Source of the DNA: Parietichytrium sp. I65-24A | Taxonomy: Eukaryota > Sar > Bigyra > Thraustochytrida > Thraustochytriidae | Reading direction: 5' to 3' | NCBI GenBank assembly: GCA_012862575.1 | Contig: BLSF01000026.1 | Span: 200,657 to 264,656, forward strand | Length of the DNA: 64,000 bases | In this document: piece after piece, positions 19,340-29,584 of the stretch | How positions within the stretch are numbered: the stretch's first letter is position 1 | Layout: each line of letters starts with the position of its first letter | Notes under the pieces: model-generated | Told to the model about the DNA's origin: nothing | Database searches by the model: none | The model's input: the letters and a program-made list of their open reading frames with translations, nothing else | Position numbers and translations under genes: made by a program

Positions 19340-22300
19340 GTGTACCAAGCAGTTTACTACACAGCACTGTGAGCGAAGTGTCGTCCACGATGGACGGATT
19401 GAAATATGGCTTGCTTGCGTGCTTGCTACCGAGTGTGCTGCGGTATCTCGTGCCACTCTCACTCTCACTCTCCTGCATTCAAATGACACAGCTGGCTCGG
19501 CGACACAAATGCTTTCGCCTTGCAGCAACATCCACGGTCAGTGAACACGTCCTTACCATTCTTCAAGGCTCAATCAACTCAGGCTCAGCTCAGATTGTCT
19601 GCGGACTAACCCGTTCTTTTTCGAAGCTTCATCGTGAACACATGCAGGCATGACAAGTGTCGGGAAAATGTCGTCAAAGCTCGTTGGCTGGTGAGCATCC
19701 GTGAGAAGAAATGAAGAGCCCTTCTTGAAACTTTCCTTAGCACACTCTCTCCGGCGAAGACGAAGATGGAGTGGTGACTCCTACCGTAGGAGTCTTCTTC
19801 CGGAAACGACAACAACACGCAGCTTCGGTTAGTTTGGGTGGCCTTGAGTGGTGCAAGATCGCGCGAGCGAGCAAATCCAACCCCAACTTGCGAGCTTTGA
19901 CTGCTCCACTACTGTACCGATCAATACTCAGTGTGTGTGGCTCCGGACATCTAAGGACTGCAAGAACGGCTGCGCAGCCTCTGGTGCAAGTTGGGAAAGT
20001 TTCAACCACTTTCAGCCAAAAACATTTCTTCATTCACCAACTTGTTCTGAAAGAACAACTTTCACAGCAGTCGAGTGATGAGAGAATTTTCTTCTAATTC
20101 TTGGTCGCGAAAGAATTACTGTGCTAGTAATAGTAACAAGTGCATCCAAAAACCGAGTCCAAAAGGGAAGCGTTCAGAGCGACCTCTCCCACCAGACTGA
20201 TTCTGGATACTACTGCTGATATTTCGATCAAATAAGACAAAGGTATTGGTCTTGTGTTGTCAAATACCATCGTGGCGTACGTGAGGGCCTCGATATCGTA
20301 CCTTTCTGTGAGTTTCAGTGCCAGGGCCCAATTTACCGAATTCAATAACTGCAAGTTACAAAACCATTAGCCAGGCTTCCGCGCGTGCCTATGCGAATGG
20401 ACGGAATGGACAAAATGGATGGAAGAAAAGGAAGAAACTGTTCTTGACTGAATTGATCAATCAAATAACTTGGCACAGCGTAGTTCTCATGGCTCTCATG
20501 TACTCTCACGCGGCCTTTGCAACTCTTTGCAAGTGTTCACGTGAGGAGCTGGAGTTTAGTTTTTTTGAAGAAGAAAGACTCTGTGGATGGCCGTGGCAGC
20601 AAGAGTAGCTGCACTGTTTTACGATGTTTTACGACCAACGATGCGATCGCTTTCACCGACGCTGCTAATGCCCCACCATCGTCGCGAACGCCAAGCTCAC
20701 CAGCACAGAGTGAGTGCGAGGCAGTGGCGGCGAAGTTCAGCTCCCCTCGTTAGAGAGCTTCCAATTCGTCGTATGTCAAGGCCTCGAAACTCGGCCAATG
20801 GAGACGCAGAAATAGTGAGCGTCCCAATCAGACCTGGCATCCGGTATAACTTTGCCCAACCGTGCACACTTTTGCTCCGGGCGGCACTGTACATGACGCT
20901 AAGGTAGAGACGGTGCACCAATGCGCTCAAAACTTCTTTCAAACTTCCACACCCAGTTGTGCGCTGAGAGGGTTCAGAGAGAGCCTCTATATCATGATCG
21001 TCTCTGGTCGAGCCTCCCGTTTCTCTCTGACACGGCGGCTCGCACCTCGGGCACCACGGGCACGATCGGCAAGCTGGATTTTTGTGCCCAGCATCTATCA
21101 CTACCCTCAGCGAAAGCTAGCAGGATGCGAATTTTTCGAAGCCTAGGCGCGCAGCTATGTGCCGCCAGCGGCGACGTCGGTTGCCCTCTCAAGCTTCGCG
21201 TCGGTCTTCCCTCGCCAGCGGCGACATCGACGGACCCATGTAGGCGCCCCGGGAATGTTGAAGCACTAACCTCGGAACACTCTCCGCGACGGCTCTCTCG
21301 GTGCTGGCTGGTCCCAGGATATCAGGATACCATGTGATACCATCTGGCGTTTTGCCATTTTGTGACCTTGCGTTATCCTTCGTTCCCACGTCGATCTGAC
21401 AGCGAGTTCAATCAAGTTGGCGCCAAGCTTGACGACTGTGTCCCTGTTAGCCTTTTAACCTGTTTCCCCGTTTCCCCGGCCTGTGGCCCGTCGATGTTCA
21501 GGTTAGGCGAGCGGACAAACATGGACAACAGACGAACTTTTGTGAACCTCCTTGTTCGGCGTTTGCGATCGTGTTGCGCCGTCCAGCCTCGAATTTGTTT
21601 TTGTGCCCGCAGCTTGCAAGGCTCATGGCCGACGGGTGTTCGCACACCTTGCAGCCTGGCGTCTGCTCCTGTTCGCTAGCAAGCTTCTTTGCAAGTTGTT
21701 GGCAGGCAAAATCTCGCGAACACTTCACTCTCAGTGTCGTCTGAATTATGTGGTTTCGAGTTGAGGGCGGCAGGTTGCGGGAGCCACACCGGCATTCTTT
21801 GTGTGAAGCCCGTTTTGGAAACTCGCTTACATGAGATTGGCTGCGTCCGCCTATTTGCTCGCTGTCCACCATCGAGCCGTTTTGTGTGATTTCGGTCTGT
21901 TCGATTTTTCTCAGCAGTTTGGCTTGACAAAGGTTGCCCCAGGCACCTCAGGCCGGCTACTTGAACAGGAGTTTGGAAGTAGAGAAAATAATGTTTCCGT
22001 CCATCCGGATGGGTGCAGTGGTGAGATTTGTACTTTGTGATATCAAAGTGTTGGCTTGCATCAGCTCTTCTGCATTCTGAACTCTGAGCTCTGCGTGGGA
22101 GTGTGAATTCGGCAATGAGAGAAGCGTAGAGCGAGCAAGAAACGGCCCACAAGTCTAGATCTAGTAAGCAGTTGTTTGGTGATCCAGATTTTGTGCGATC
22201 GACATAAAGCATGTCGTCTGGCAGAGGATCAAGTAAAAGTGCAGGGATGGAAAGAGCGAGTAAACGATTGCCACGCAATCATAAAAGGCTTGACTCGGAC

Positions 22301-22479
22301 GTCAGCCCGAGTCTCACAATCTAAAAAGTTCCCGTCATCTGAGTTTCTTCGTTACAAATTAATAAGGTACAAAATTCGGCGGTGGACTCAACGCTTTCAA
22401 AACCGTGGGTTCCATGGCACAAAGTTCAGGACTGCTGGCGGCAGGCGATCAAGAGAGCTGAAGGAAGGATCCCAACCTT

Positions 22480-23475
22480 TCATTCTTCCACGAAATCAAG
22501 GGTCCCAGCCTCGAAGTGGTTTGACATTGTCTGCAAGTCAGTTATTCTAAACTGGATGGCTCGCAAATATTCCGCCAGTTGACTGACCTGGTCCTTGTGC
22601 TTTGCCTGTGCTGCCGGGCGGCCCTTGGTGCGAGCAGTCGTCATGCAACGTAGGTACAGATTCTTAATAGACATGATTACTTGGCCAGACTCTCTGTGGC
22701 GGTCTTTGGTGAAACGCTCTCCAAGCTCACGCTCGTGGTCAGCTTTGATTGCTTTGGCTCGAATATCCTCTAGCTTTTTCTGGTTCGTGTGGATCTCACT
22801 GTTTTGTACCAAAAGAGAATTCTGCGTTTCCCTTTTGAGCTGGTTGAGCTCCCCGCGAATATGATCCATCTCTTTCTCGCCGTCTTGGACTAGTCTCTTC
22901 AGATCGGTGTTTGCGCCATTCAAAGTTTTGTATCTATTCAAGATGTCTGATATCTCCTCGTACTCCCCCTCGGAGCTGTCCACAGCGCTTTCGAGGTAGC
23001 GCTGGTATTTGTTGAGCCGCTCGAGGTCTCCTTCGAGATTTTCCCGCTCATCCTCCATCTCAAAGAGTTTTTTGCCGAGCGCCGAGAGCTTCTCCTCGTG
23101 TTGCACTCTCAACTTTGCCTCCAGCTTGGCTTTTTGCTCTGCCCGAGTTCTTTTGGCGTCATTTTCTTGCACAAACTTCTCAAAGCGTGCGACTTGCTCC
23201 CTCATTTCCTGCTGCTTCATTTCAAACTCGCGCTGCCTTTCGTCGCAAGCCTCCATGCGCGTTTTGAATTCCTCTTTCATGAACTCCAGCGCTTCGTCTA
23301 CCTCCCGCATCTCCTTGCGCTTTTTCAGCAGCAGCGTGGATTGCGATGTTTGCGTGACCCCGAACACGAGCGCTTCAAGCTCCCCTTTCTCCTCGCGTTC
23401 CTCGCGCGGGGTCGCATTGAACTGAAACTCATTGCTGAGGCCCCCTTTGCCGCCCCCTTGCGTAATGAACGCCAT
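22480..23475 (-). CDS. CCDC42/CFAP73-like (DUF4200) axonemal coiled-coil protein
   Basis: A 331-residue protein that is almost entirely coiled coil after a short N-terminus (MAFITQGGGKGG). The block near residues 45-110 (TLLLKKRKEMREVDEALEF, then KEEFKTRMEACDERQREFE and MREQVARFEKFVQENDAKR) is the hallmark of the DUF4200 family: CCDC42, CFAP73/MIA2 and relatives. These act in cilia and flagella as parts of the modifier-of-inner-arm or connecting structures, or at the flagellar base. Length matches the family (about 300-350). Which paralogue it represents cannot be told by eye. It has no introns. The upstream region is shared with the cyclophilin gene in a divergent arrangement about 1.26 kb wide. 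Its presence implies that the organism makes flagella. Confidence 0.85.
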   Translation of the reverse strand: MAFITQGGGKGGLSNEFQFNATPREEREEKGELEALVFGVTQTSQSTLLLKKRKEMREVDEALEFMKEEFKTRMEACDERQREFEMKQQEMREQVARFEKFVQENDAKRTRAEQKAKLEAKLRVQHEEKLSALGKKLFEMEDERENLEGDLERLNKYQRYLESAVDSSEGEYEEISDILNRYKTLNGANTDLKRLVQDGEKEMDHIRGELNQLKRETQNSLLVQNSEIHTNQKKLEDIRAKAIKADHERELGERFTKDRHRESGQVIMSIKNLYLRCMTTARTKGRPAAQAKHKDQVSQLAEYLRAIQFRITDLQTMSNHFEAGTLDFVEE

Positions 23476-24735
23476 TTTGTCTCCACAAGCGTGCTGCTGC
23501 TGTTACTGACGAGGGCTCTTCTCCCGCTGCTTTTACCGTTCCTGCTCCTGCCCCTGCTCCTCGAGAGCTTGACCTCAACAACAGCCCAGCTTGGCGCAGG
23601 AACGGACACAACAAACTCCTTCGCTAGCCACGCGCTTCTCTGCAGTAAGGGCCCGATCCGCTTGAGCCAAGCAACCAAGCAACCAAGCCGCCAGCCAGAG
23701 CATGCGTCAGCTGCTCCACGTCCGCAATGGCGTCTCTGTCTCGTTGCGTCTTGCCCAAAGCCGGTGGTCAACCAGGACACTCTCTATCTCTCTATCTGTC
23801 TAATTCTCTAATTCTCTAATTCTCTACCTCGAGCGCTTGGACGTGAACACCGTGAATTCAAAGTCTCCCCAAAGTTGTGCTGGCAATGCCTTTCGGTTGC
23901 CCGTGCTCGCTGCTGATAGCTGATAGCTGACAGCGATCAGATCACGACGCCGTCGCCCACACGTGCATATGATGCATATGAGACGTATGAAGACCGGAAA
24001 TCGTTGCGAAAAGAAAGCTTTTGTGCAGAAACAATAAACAATAGACAATAGACAATAAACCAAAACACTCTTCCGAACTGTGATGACTGGGAGGGAGATG
24101 TTTTCATTTTCGCACAATTCAATTCTCGCACAATAAACAACATTCTTTCGCTGGCTAAGCAATTTCATAATTATCTCTACCAGCCCTCCAGTAAGAAGCT
24201 CTATCGCGCCGCTATTCGCTCAACGGATAAGCACGAATACTCGCAGGATATTCAAATACGAAATAAAATATAGTTCGTACCTATTAACCTCATCTATCTT
24301 ACAGTAGCAACTCTGCTTGAATTATCGTTTCGGGTATGTACAGGCAGATAGGAGCGGAGTGGTAGCGGTGAAGAGTGGGAAGCCAGTAGGAGTAGGGGCT
24401 AGCAGAGGATCTTGTGGATTTACAGTTAGTTGATTTAGTGACTGATGTAACTTTGATCCATTGCACGTCGAAGAAATCACTATGATAGATCGAAGGCTGT
24501 CAATCAATGTTCATTGATTGAAAAGTATTGAAAAGTGCAAAGCCAGAAACAGAAAAAGAGAGACAGAGAGGACTGTGCGAAAGCGAATGTGAGTTGGCGG
24601 AAAGGACGTGGCACCCAGCGTGCTCAGTGAGTGAGTGGGGGTTGGCGCATAGAGTCTGACCGTGTGTGTATATATGTGTATGTGTGTATGTGTCAAAATG
24701 TGGCGGTGTTGACAGAGAGAAAAGAGGCAGACGAG
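23476..24735. other. Divergent intergenic region
   Basis: It separates the coiled-coil gene from cyclophilin. It contains short repeats (TAATTCTC units near 23801-23828, GCTGATA near 23909, ACAATAGA near 24034-24057) and a TG-rich tract near 24661-24692. No gene is seen. Confidence 0.6.
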
Positions 24736-25558
24736 ATGTGGGCCAGGACTGTGTTGAGAAACTTTGGAGGCGCCGCACGCAAGGTGGGCGACCGCAGCTT
24801 CAGCTCGGAAGCGAAGAACCCGAAGGTGTTCTTTGACATTGCTGTGAACGGAGAGAAGGCGGGAAGGATTACGTTTGAGCTGCGAAAGGGTGCGTTTGTT
24901 TGTTTCTTTGTTGTTGTATGAATGGACACAAAATTTCTCAGAGGTGTTGGCGCAGCTGACGTATGTGGTTTTATGGGGGGTTCTCTTAATTCGACGTACA
25001 GATGTTGCCCCTAAAACGGCTGACAACTTCCTCAAGCTTTGCACTGGAGAAATGGGTATGGGCAAGTCGGGCAAACCACTGCACTACAAGGGCTCCGGAT
25101 TTCACCGCATCATCCCGCAGTTCATGATTCAAGGGGGAGACTTCACCAACCACAACGGTACCGGCGGAGAGTCCATCTACGGGCGGACTTTCAATGATGG
25201 TAGGTATTCATTTCTCGCCTCTTTTCCAATGTTTTTTATTCTTTTTTGGTCTTCTGACGCCTGTAATTTGAAACGTTTTATTTGGGCACGCATTGAAACA
25301 TCATGAACCACAGAAAACTTTACTCTCAAGCACACTGGCCCTGGAATCCTCAGCATGGCGAACGCTGGTCGCAACACGAATGGCAGCCAGTTTTTCATCT
25401 GCACTGTGCCAACTCCATGGCTTGACGGAAACCATACCGTCTTTGGCCATGTTGTCGACGGAATGGATGTGGTGGAAAAGGTGGAGAGCTACGGCAGCAG
25501 CCAGGGTCGCACAAGCGCCAAGGTAACAATCGCTGACTGCGGAGAGGTCAAGGAATAA
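24736..25558 (+). CDS. Cyclophilin-type peptidyl-prolyl isomerase, probably mitochondrial
   Basis: Exons 24736-24889, 25002-25199 and 25314-25558 encode 198 residues. The introns are 112 and 114 nt (GTGCGT...ACAG, GTAGGT...ACAG), and joining them restores [15 protein letters not shown] and GRTFNDENFTLKH. The enzyme catalyses cis-trans isomerisation of prolyl bonds. Active-site motifs are [24 protein letters not shown] and [11 protein letters not shown], the last with the Trp that gives cyclosporin A binding. The first about 30 residues ([18 protein letters not shown]) are basic and free of acidic residues, consistent with import into mitochondria. The ATG at 24736 starts the presequence directly. 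The gene ends 128 bp from the stop codon of the convergent Dad2-like gene. Confidence 0.95.
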
Positions 25559-25686
25559 ATTTAAAGGCAATACAAGAAATTTGATTCTCACGGCTTTTCT
25601 TTTACTTTCAGCTCCACTAGTCGAATTCATTTTATCCTACATCCGCAACAACAACCGCAAAAATCGTGCGTGCACCCTCGCCGCCC

Positions 25687-25869
25687 TCAGCTCCGCTTTG
25701 TTGGCTTGCCAATAATCATCGCCCAATTGCTCGTCGCAGTTGCAGCTCTCTCGTACTCGCCAGCCAAGGTCTTGAAATCTTCCAATATCGCCTGCAACCC
25801 TGTGTCAACCGCCTCCAGCGACTGCCGCACCTTCCTGATCGTCTCTATTTCCTCGTTGGCGGACTCCAT
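25687..25869 (-). CDS. Small coiled-coil protein resembling DASH/Dam1 complex subunit Dad2
   Basis: A 60-residue protein from the only in-frame ATG (25869). The pattern is a helix with regular hydrophobic spacing (EEIETIRKVRQSLEAVD, GLQAILEDFKTLAGEYE) followed by TATSNWAMIIG. Dad2 proteins share this plan: a helix of the type ELexLkxLrxlS, a second heptad stretch and a near-invariant Asn-Trp before a short hydrophobic end. Dad2 belongs to the ring that couples kinetochores to microtubules in fungi; relatives are known in some other eukaryotes. The frame stays open upstream of the ATG to about 25980 (LSQSVYLARQKG), so a 5' exon may exist, which would bring the length nearer the usual 75-100. 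The match rests on pattern only. It is tail to tail with cyclophilin. Confidence 0.5.
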   Translation of the reverse strand: MESANEEIETIRKVRQSLEAVDTGLQAILEDFKTLAGEYERAATATSNWAMIIGKPTKRS

Positions 25870-26558
25870 TCCCTTCTGACGCGCGAGGTACACTGACTGA
25901 GAGAGCCCAACTGAGTGCAAATCCCGATTTCTGCACCTTCTTTCCAACACACTTTCTTGAGCCTCGCGACAATATGCCGAATTCCGTCAACAATCTCTCC
26001 CGCGGACCACGACGCTTCCTTGCTTGGCTCTGCGAGAATAGCACTGACTGAGAAGAGTACGCGAGTACCTCGCCCTTCCTTGCTACTGCTATGCCTGAGC
26101 TTATAGAATCGTGTTTATTGATTTACATTAATTGATTGATCGAAGTATTTAGTTTACAGTTAATGCGAATTGGCACAGCAGCTGAGGGTTTTCAGGGCGC
26201 GAGGACACCTTGAAGCGAGTGGTGTATCTAAGAAATCAATGAAACGCTCGAGACTATGCCACATGTCTTGGGAACAGACCTGAACTGGGCCTGAATGTGA
26301 ACAGCTTTAGATAGCCAAAAACCCGGAGAGTTTTAAGCCCAAAGCAACACAGACCGAGTAGAACTCACTGTCAGGGCCACAGCCAAACCGCATTGCAATG
26401 CATTGCATGCCAAACGCTTTCAGAACTGCCAGTGAACGTGTTCATTGAACAGAATACCTCAGAAAAGGAATAAAAAGAATAAAATTCGGATCGAAGAAAC
26501 GAAAAAGTATGGCAATCCTAGCCGTTACCCGAGTACTCAGTACCTTTCAACAATCAAA

Positions 26559-26571
26559 GGTACTCAGTACC
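26559..26571. promoter_or_regulatory. GGTACTCAGTACC near-palindrome
   Basis: It is the exact reverse complement of the site at 4175-4187. A partial copy, GAGTACTCAGTACC, lies at 26531-26544. Confidence 0.3.
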
Positions 26572-26834
26572 AAGGTACCAAGTTCAAGTTGGAGTGCGAG
26601 TAGAACAAGTTCACATGTTAAGTGAAGTCTCGGAAGGCAAGTCCAACTTGGGAGACACGGCCAATGAACATGTAAATACCACACCGAGTCGACCGGACAA
26701 GGACCAAAGACCAAAGACCAAAGACCACAGACCAAGGACCAAGGAGCAGGGAACAAGTCGTCGGGCAGAGCCGAACAAAAGTCAGGGAGAGCGTGAAGAG
26801 CGAAGGATCGCGAACGCTCGACTCGGAAGCATCG

Positions 26835-26870
26835 CACAAAGCACACAAAGCACACAAAGTACACGAAGCG
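26835..26870. repeat. 9-bp minisatellite (4 units) in leader
   Basis: Four copies of CACAAAGCA with drift, ending 72 bp before the ATG at 26943. Confidence 0.85.
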
Positions 26871-26942
26871 CACGGGACAATCGGAGGTCCTCCCTCAGCT
26901 GCGCCAGCTTGCCTTCGCCGTCGATCCTCGCGGCCGGATTCC

Positions 26943-29584
26943 ATGGCCTCTGCACCGCCCCGCTTCGTAGTGGGGCTCCGCGCTCGCGACAGAGCGTCTG
27001 GCGGGCTCGGCCTGCGTCTCATGCCGCTGGCGAATGGACATGGCGCGTGCTTCGACGGCTGGTCCTCCTCGCGAACGGGCGACGGAGAAGGCACAGACGA
27101 TCTGGAGCCCGGAGACAGGCTCGTGCGTGTGGGCGACCGCTTGGTGTCCGCGCAGGACGATTTGCACGATATTGTGGGCGAGATCAAGGCCGAGATAGGC
27201 AGGGTGGCAAAGTTGGAGGCGCAGGACAGGGAAACGCAAGAGCGCGAACGCGAAGAAGAGCTGACAAAAGGCAGGCGCAAGGCGGAGACGTACTTTGGAG
27301 AACGAAAGGCGAGAAGAGTGCTGTTGGAGTTTGAGAAACCGCCCGGAGAAACCAGCTTTGTCACTCTACATTTGAAACTCGACGACCACGACGACGAGGA
27401 GCACAGAGACTGCAACGACAATGAAGCCAATGATGCAGAGCGCAAAGATCACGAAGGCAATACAAGTAGTGCGCCGGCGAGCAAGAGAAAACGAAAGAAG
27501 GACCGCGATGAGGAGAAGAGCGGGCAGCAAAGCAGGGCGCCGCTTAAAGTGTGGTTCCAACCGGCGAGCAGGCTCATGTTCGGGCTGAGGTTTGCGCAAG
27601 TTGCGAAAGACGCGCCTGAAGAGGTGGTGAGGGGGATGGACCAAGTGCAAAGCGGCGCTCTACTCGTCGCGGTGAATGGGCGCAGCGTGGAAGGACTCCC
27701 TTTTCAGCAGGCTTTAAAAACGTTAAGAAAGGCGGCTTTACCCCTGGAGATGCGCTTCGCCAACGATGGTGCGGCGGAGAGATACGAGGAAGGGTTCGAG
27801 CTGATCGACGACCAAGACGAAGACGAGCTGGACGAGGACGAAGGGGAGAGCGAAGGCGAAGACCGAGATCTAGCCAGGATCGCAAAGCCCCAGAGAGAAG
27901 ACAGCTCGCCCAAAGATCTGGGAGAAGAGTCCAAATCCAAGTGGGAGACTTTCCTTGAGCTTGAGGAGAAGCAAGACGTGCTCATGAAGCTAACTCAAAT
28001 TCCATTTACGCAAAAGCATGCGGAGAAACTGTTCGATAGTATTTTGGAGAACGACAGAGATTATTTTATCCAAAGACTCAAGCAAGGCCAGGACCTCAGT
28101 GTCAGGGACAAGTTTGGCAGAACTCTCCTTCATGATTGCCGCCGGACTCTCTGAGCCTGATAGTGTGTTCTTTGTAACACATCTCTTACAGCAAAAGGTT
28201 TTGGTGATTGAGCAGGACGAAATTCGCGGAGCCTCGGCAATGCATTTGGCAGCCTCTGCAGGCAACGTTGCAGTCCTGCAGCTTTTGAAGGATGCAGGAG
28301 GCGATGTGAACGCTGTTGATTGGGCAGGTCGAACACCACTCATAGACGCTGTCGCAAACGACAGGTTTCGGGCTGCTGAATTCCTCGTCCAATGTCGAGC
28401 CAACGTTGAGATGGCTGAAGTAGACACGGCGTGGAGGCCCCTGCACTTTGCTGCTCATTCTGGAAGAGAAGATATCACCGCGCTATTGCTTAAGCTTGGC
28501 CACGCGGACGCTCACGCAAAAACCCTGGCTGGGCCTCACCGCGAGCCAAGAACCGCACTGGATATCGCTCGGGAGGCTGGGTGTCTAGAGGTGGCATGCA
28601 TCTTACACGAACACCTCGCCAGCGAACCCCTGCAACGCGTGTGGCCAGTTCCCAGCGAGTGGGTGGTTTGCGCCAACGATGTGGCTCCCGTGGACCTCAT
28701 GTGGCGCTTTGGAAGTGCTTTCAAGAGGTACGAGGAAATGGAACAGAAAGAACGCGAAATCTCTTCAAATTTCCTCCGGATTCACCGATCCTCAAGGCCA
28801 GCAGGGCGTCAGGCCAAGCGGGCGCTGGCATACCGCGAAAAGCTCTTGTACCCCGAAAATGAGGAGGCTCCAAAGGGCCAAATATGGCTTGGCTCGAGGG
28901 AGTCGTTTTCGTATCGATGGGCTGTGGAGAGGAAAGAGATTACACATTTCCTCGTGCTTGCGAAGGAAGGAGGCGCAGGCGACCTGAAGGACGCGAATCC
29001 TTGGTTGCGGTCCTTCTCAAATCTTGTATTGGAAGGCGTTCCAAAAACCTTTGAAGAGTTTGCCAAATCAATTTTGCCGGTAAGTTTTAATTTGGCATCT
29101 TCAAATGTATTTTGCTTGCAGCGCTAATCTCTTCGTCAATCCACTTTGGCAGAGCGCAGTAAAGTTTGTCAATCAAGGAATTGAGCGCGGCGGGTCTGTC
29201 CTTATTTGTGGTCTGGACGCCGACGTGCATGAACCACTTTGGCTCCCTACAGCTATTGCGGCAGCAGCGCTTATAGCCCGTGATGGAATAGAACTATCCG
29301 AAGCTCTGGGCTTCCTTGCAGAAGGATGCTATTTTTACACCGCGGATGGCGCGGGACGAAAGGCTGAGCGGCTTAGATCGGCGACACCTGGTCAATACAA
29401 TGAATCCGAGTTGGAAGAGGCCATCCTCTCGCACGACATAGAGGATCTCAAACGCCGACGCGTCGCGTTACCAGGAGATGACTGGGCAGAAGGGCTCGCT
29501 GCCTTCAGCCTCAAAGTCTGCCAGCGAAGACTCGATCGAACTAGACGTCAGCAAGCCATTTTCCGAGCCAATTTCATCATGTAG
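26943..29584 (+). CDS. PDZ - ankyrin - phosphatase-like multidomain protein, reading frame broken once
   Basis: Two collinear frames belong together. Frame 1 (26943 to about 28136) holds a PDZ-like region at residues 1-85 (DLEPGDRLVRVGDRLVS). After an acidic, Lys-rich linker it holds a clearer PDZ at about 200-275 (VQSGALLVAVNGRSVEGLPFQ), then helices leading to the ankyrin start DKFGRTLLHD. Frame 2 (from 28138) continues AAGLSEPDS and several ankyrin repeats (GASAMHLAASAGNVAVLQLL, DWAGRTPLIDAV, WRPLHFAAHSGRED). The join falls exactly in an ankyrin helix and needs one base skipped near 28136-28137 (CATGATTGCC). A 73-nt intron (29080-29152, GTAAGT...GCAG) leads to the last exon, 29153-29584. 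There, AVKFVNQGIERGGSVLIC recalls a dual-specificity phosphatase fold without the CX5R signature. Length if joined is about 855 residues. The break may be a sequencing error, a true mutation or programmed frameshifting. An adapter role is inferred. Confidence 0.75.

Larger units (their letters stand above)
17908..22479. other. Longest gene-free stretch (about 4.6 kb)
   Basis: No protein gene, RNA gene or transposon motif is recognised. The left part (to about 18.9 kb) is AT-rich with AATC and CTAT repeats. The part from about 19.1 to 22.3 kb has a more balanced, coding-like composition, but every frame is short and resembles no family. Two TCACAGTCA sites (18780, 19331) and a short repeated GCCAGCGGCGAC (21164 and 21214) occur. 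It could be a decayed gene, a long non-coding RNA or a spacer. Confidence 0.5.
25870..26942. other. Intergenic
   Basis: It may contain an upstream exon of the Dad2-like gene: a minus-strand frame near 25960-26040 reads SAGEIVDGIRHIVARLKK. It also holds GGTACTCAGTACC motifs, an ACCAAAG repeat (about 26700-26745) and the leader minisatellite at 26835-26870. Nothing else is seen. Confidence 0.5.

Noticed and set aside
21676-22278. Minus-strand frame of 200 codons in the gene-free block
   Set aside because: Cys/His-rich but without regular zinc-finger spacing; composition typical of random frames.
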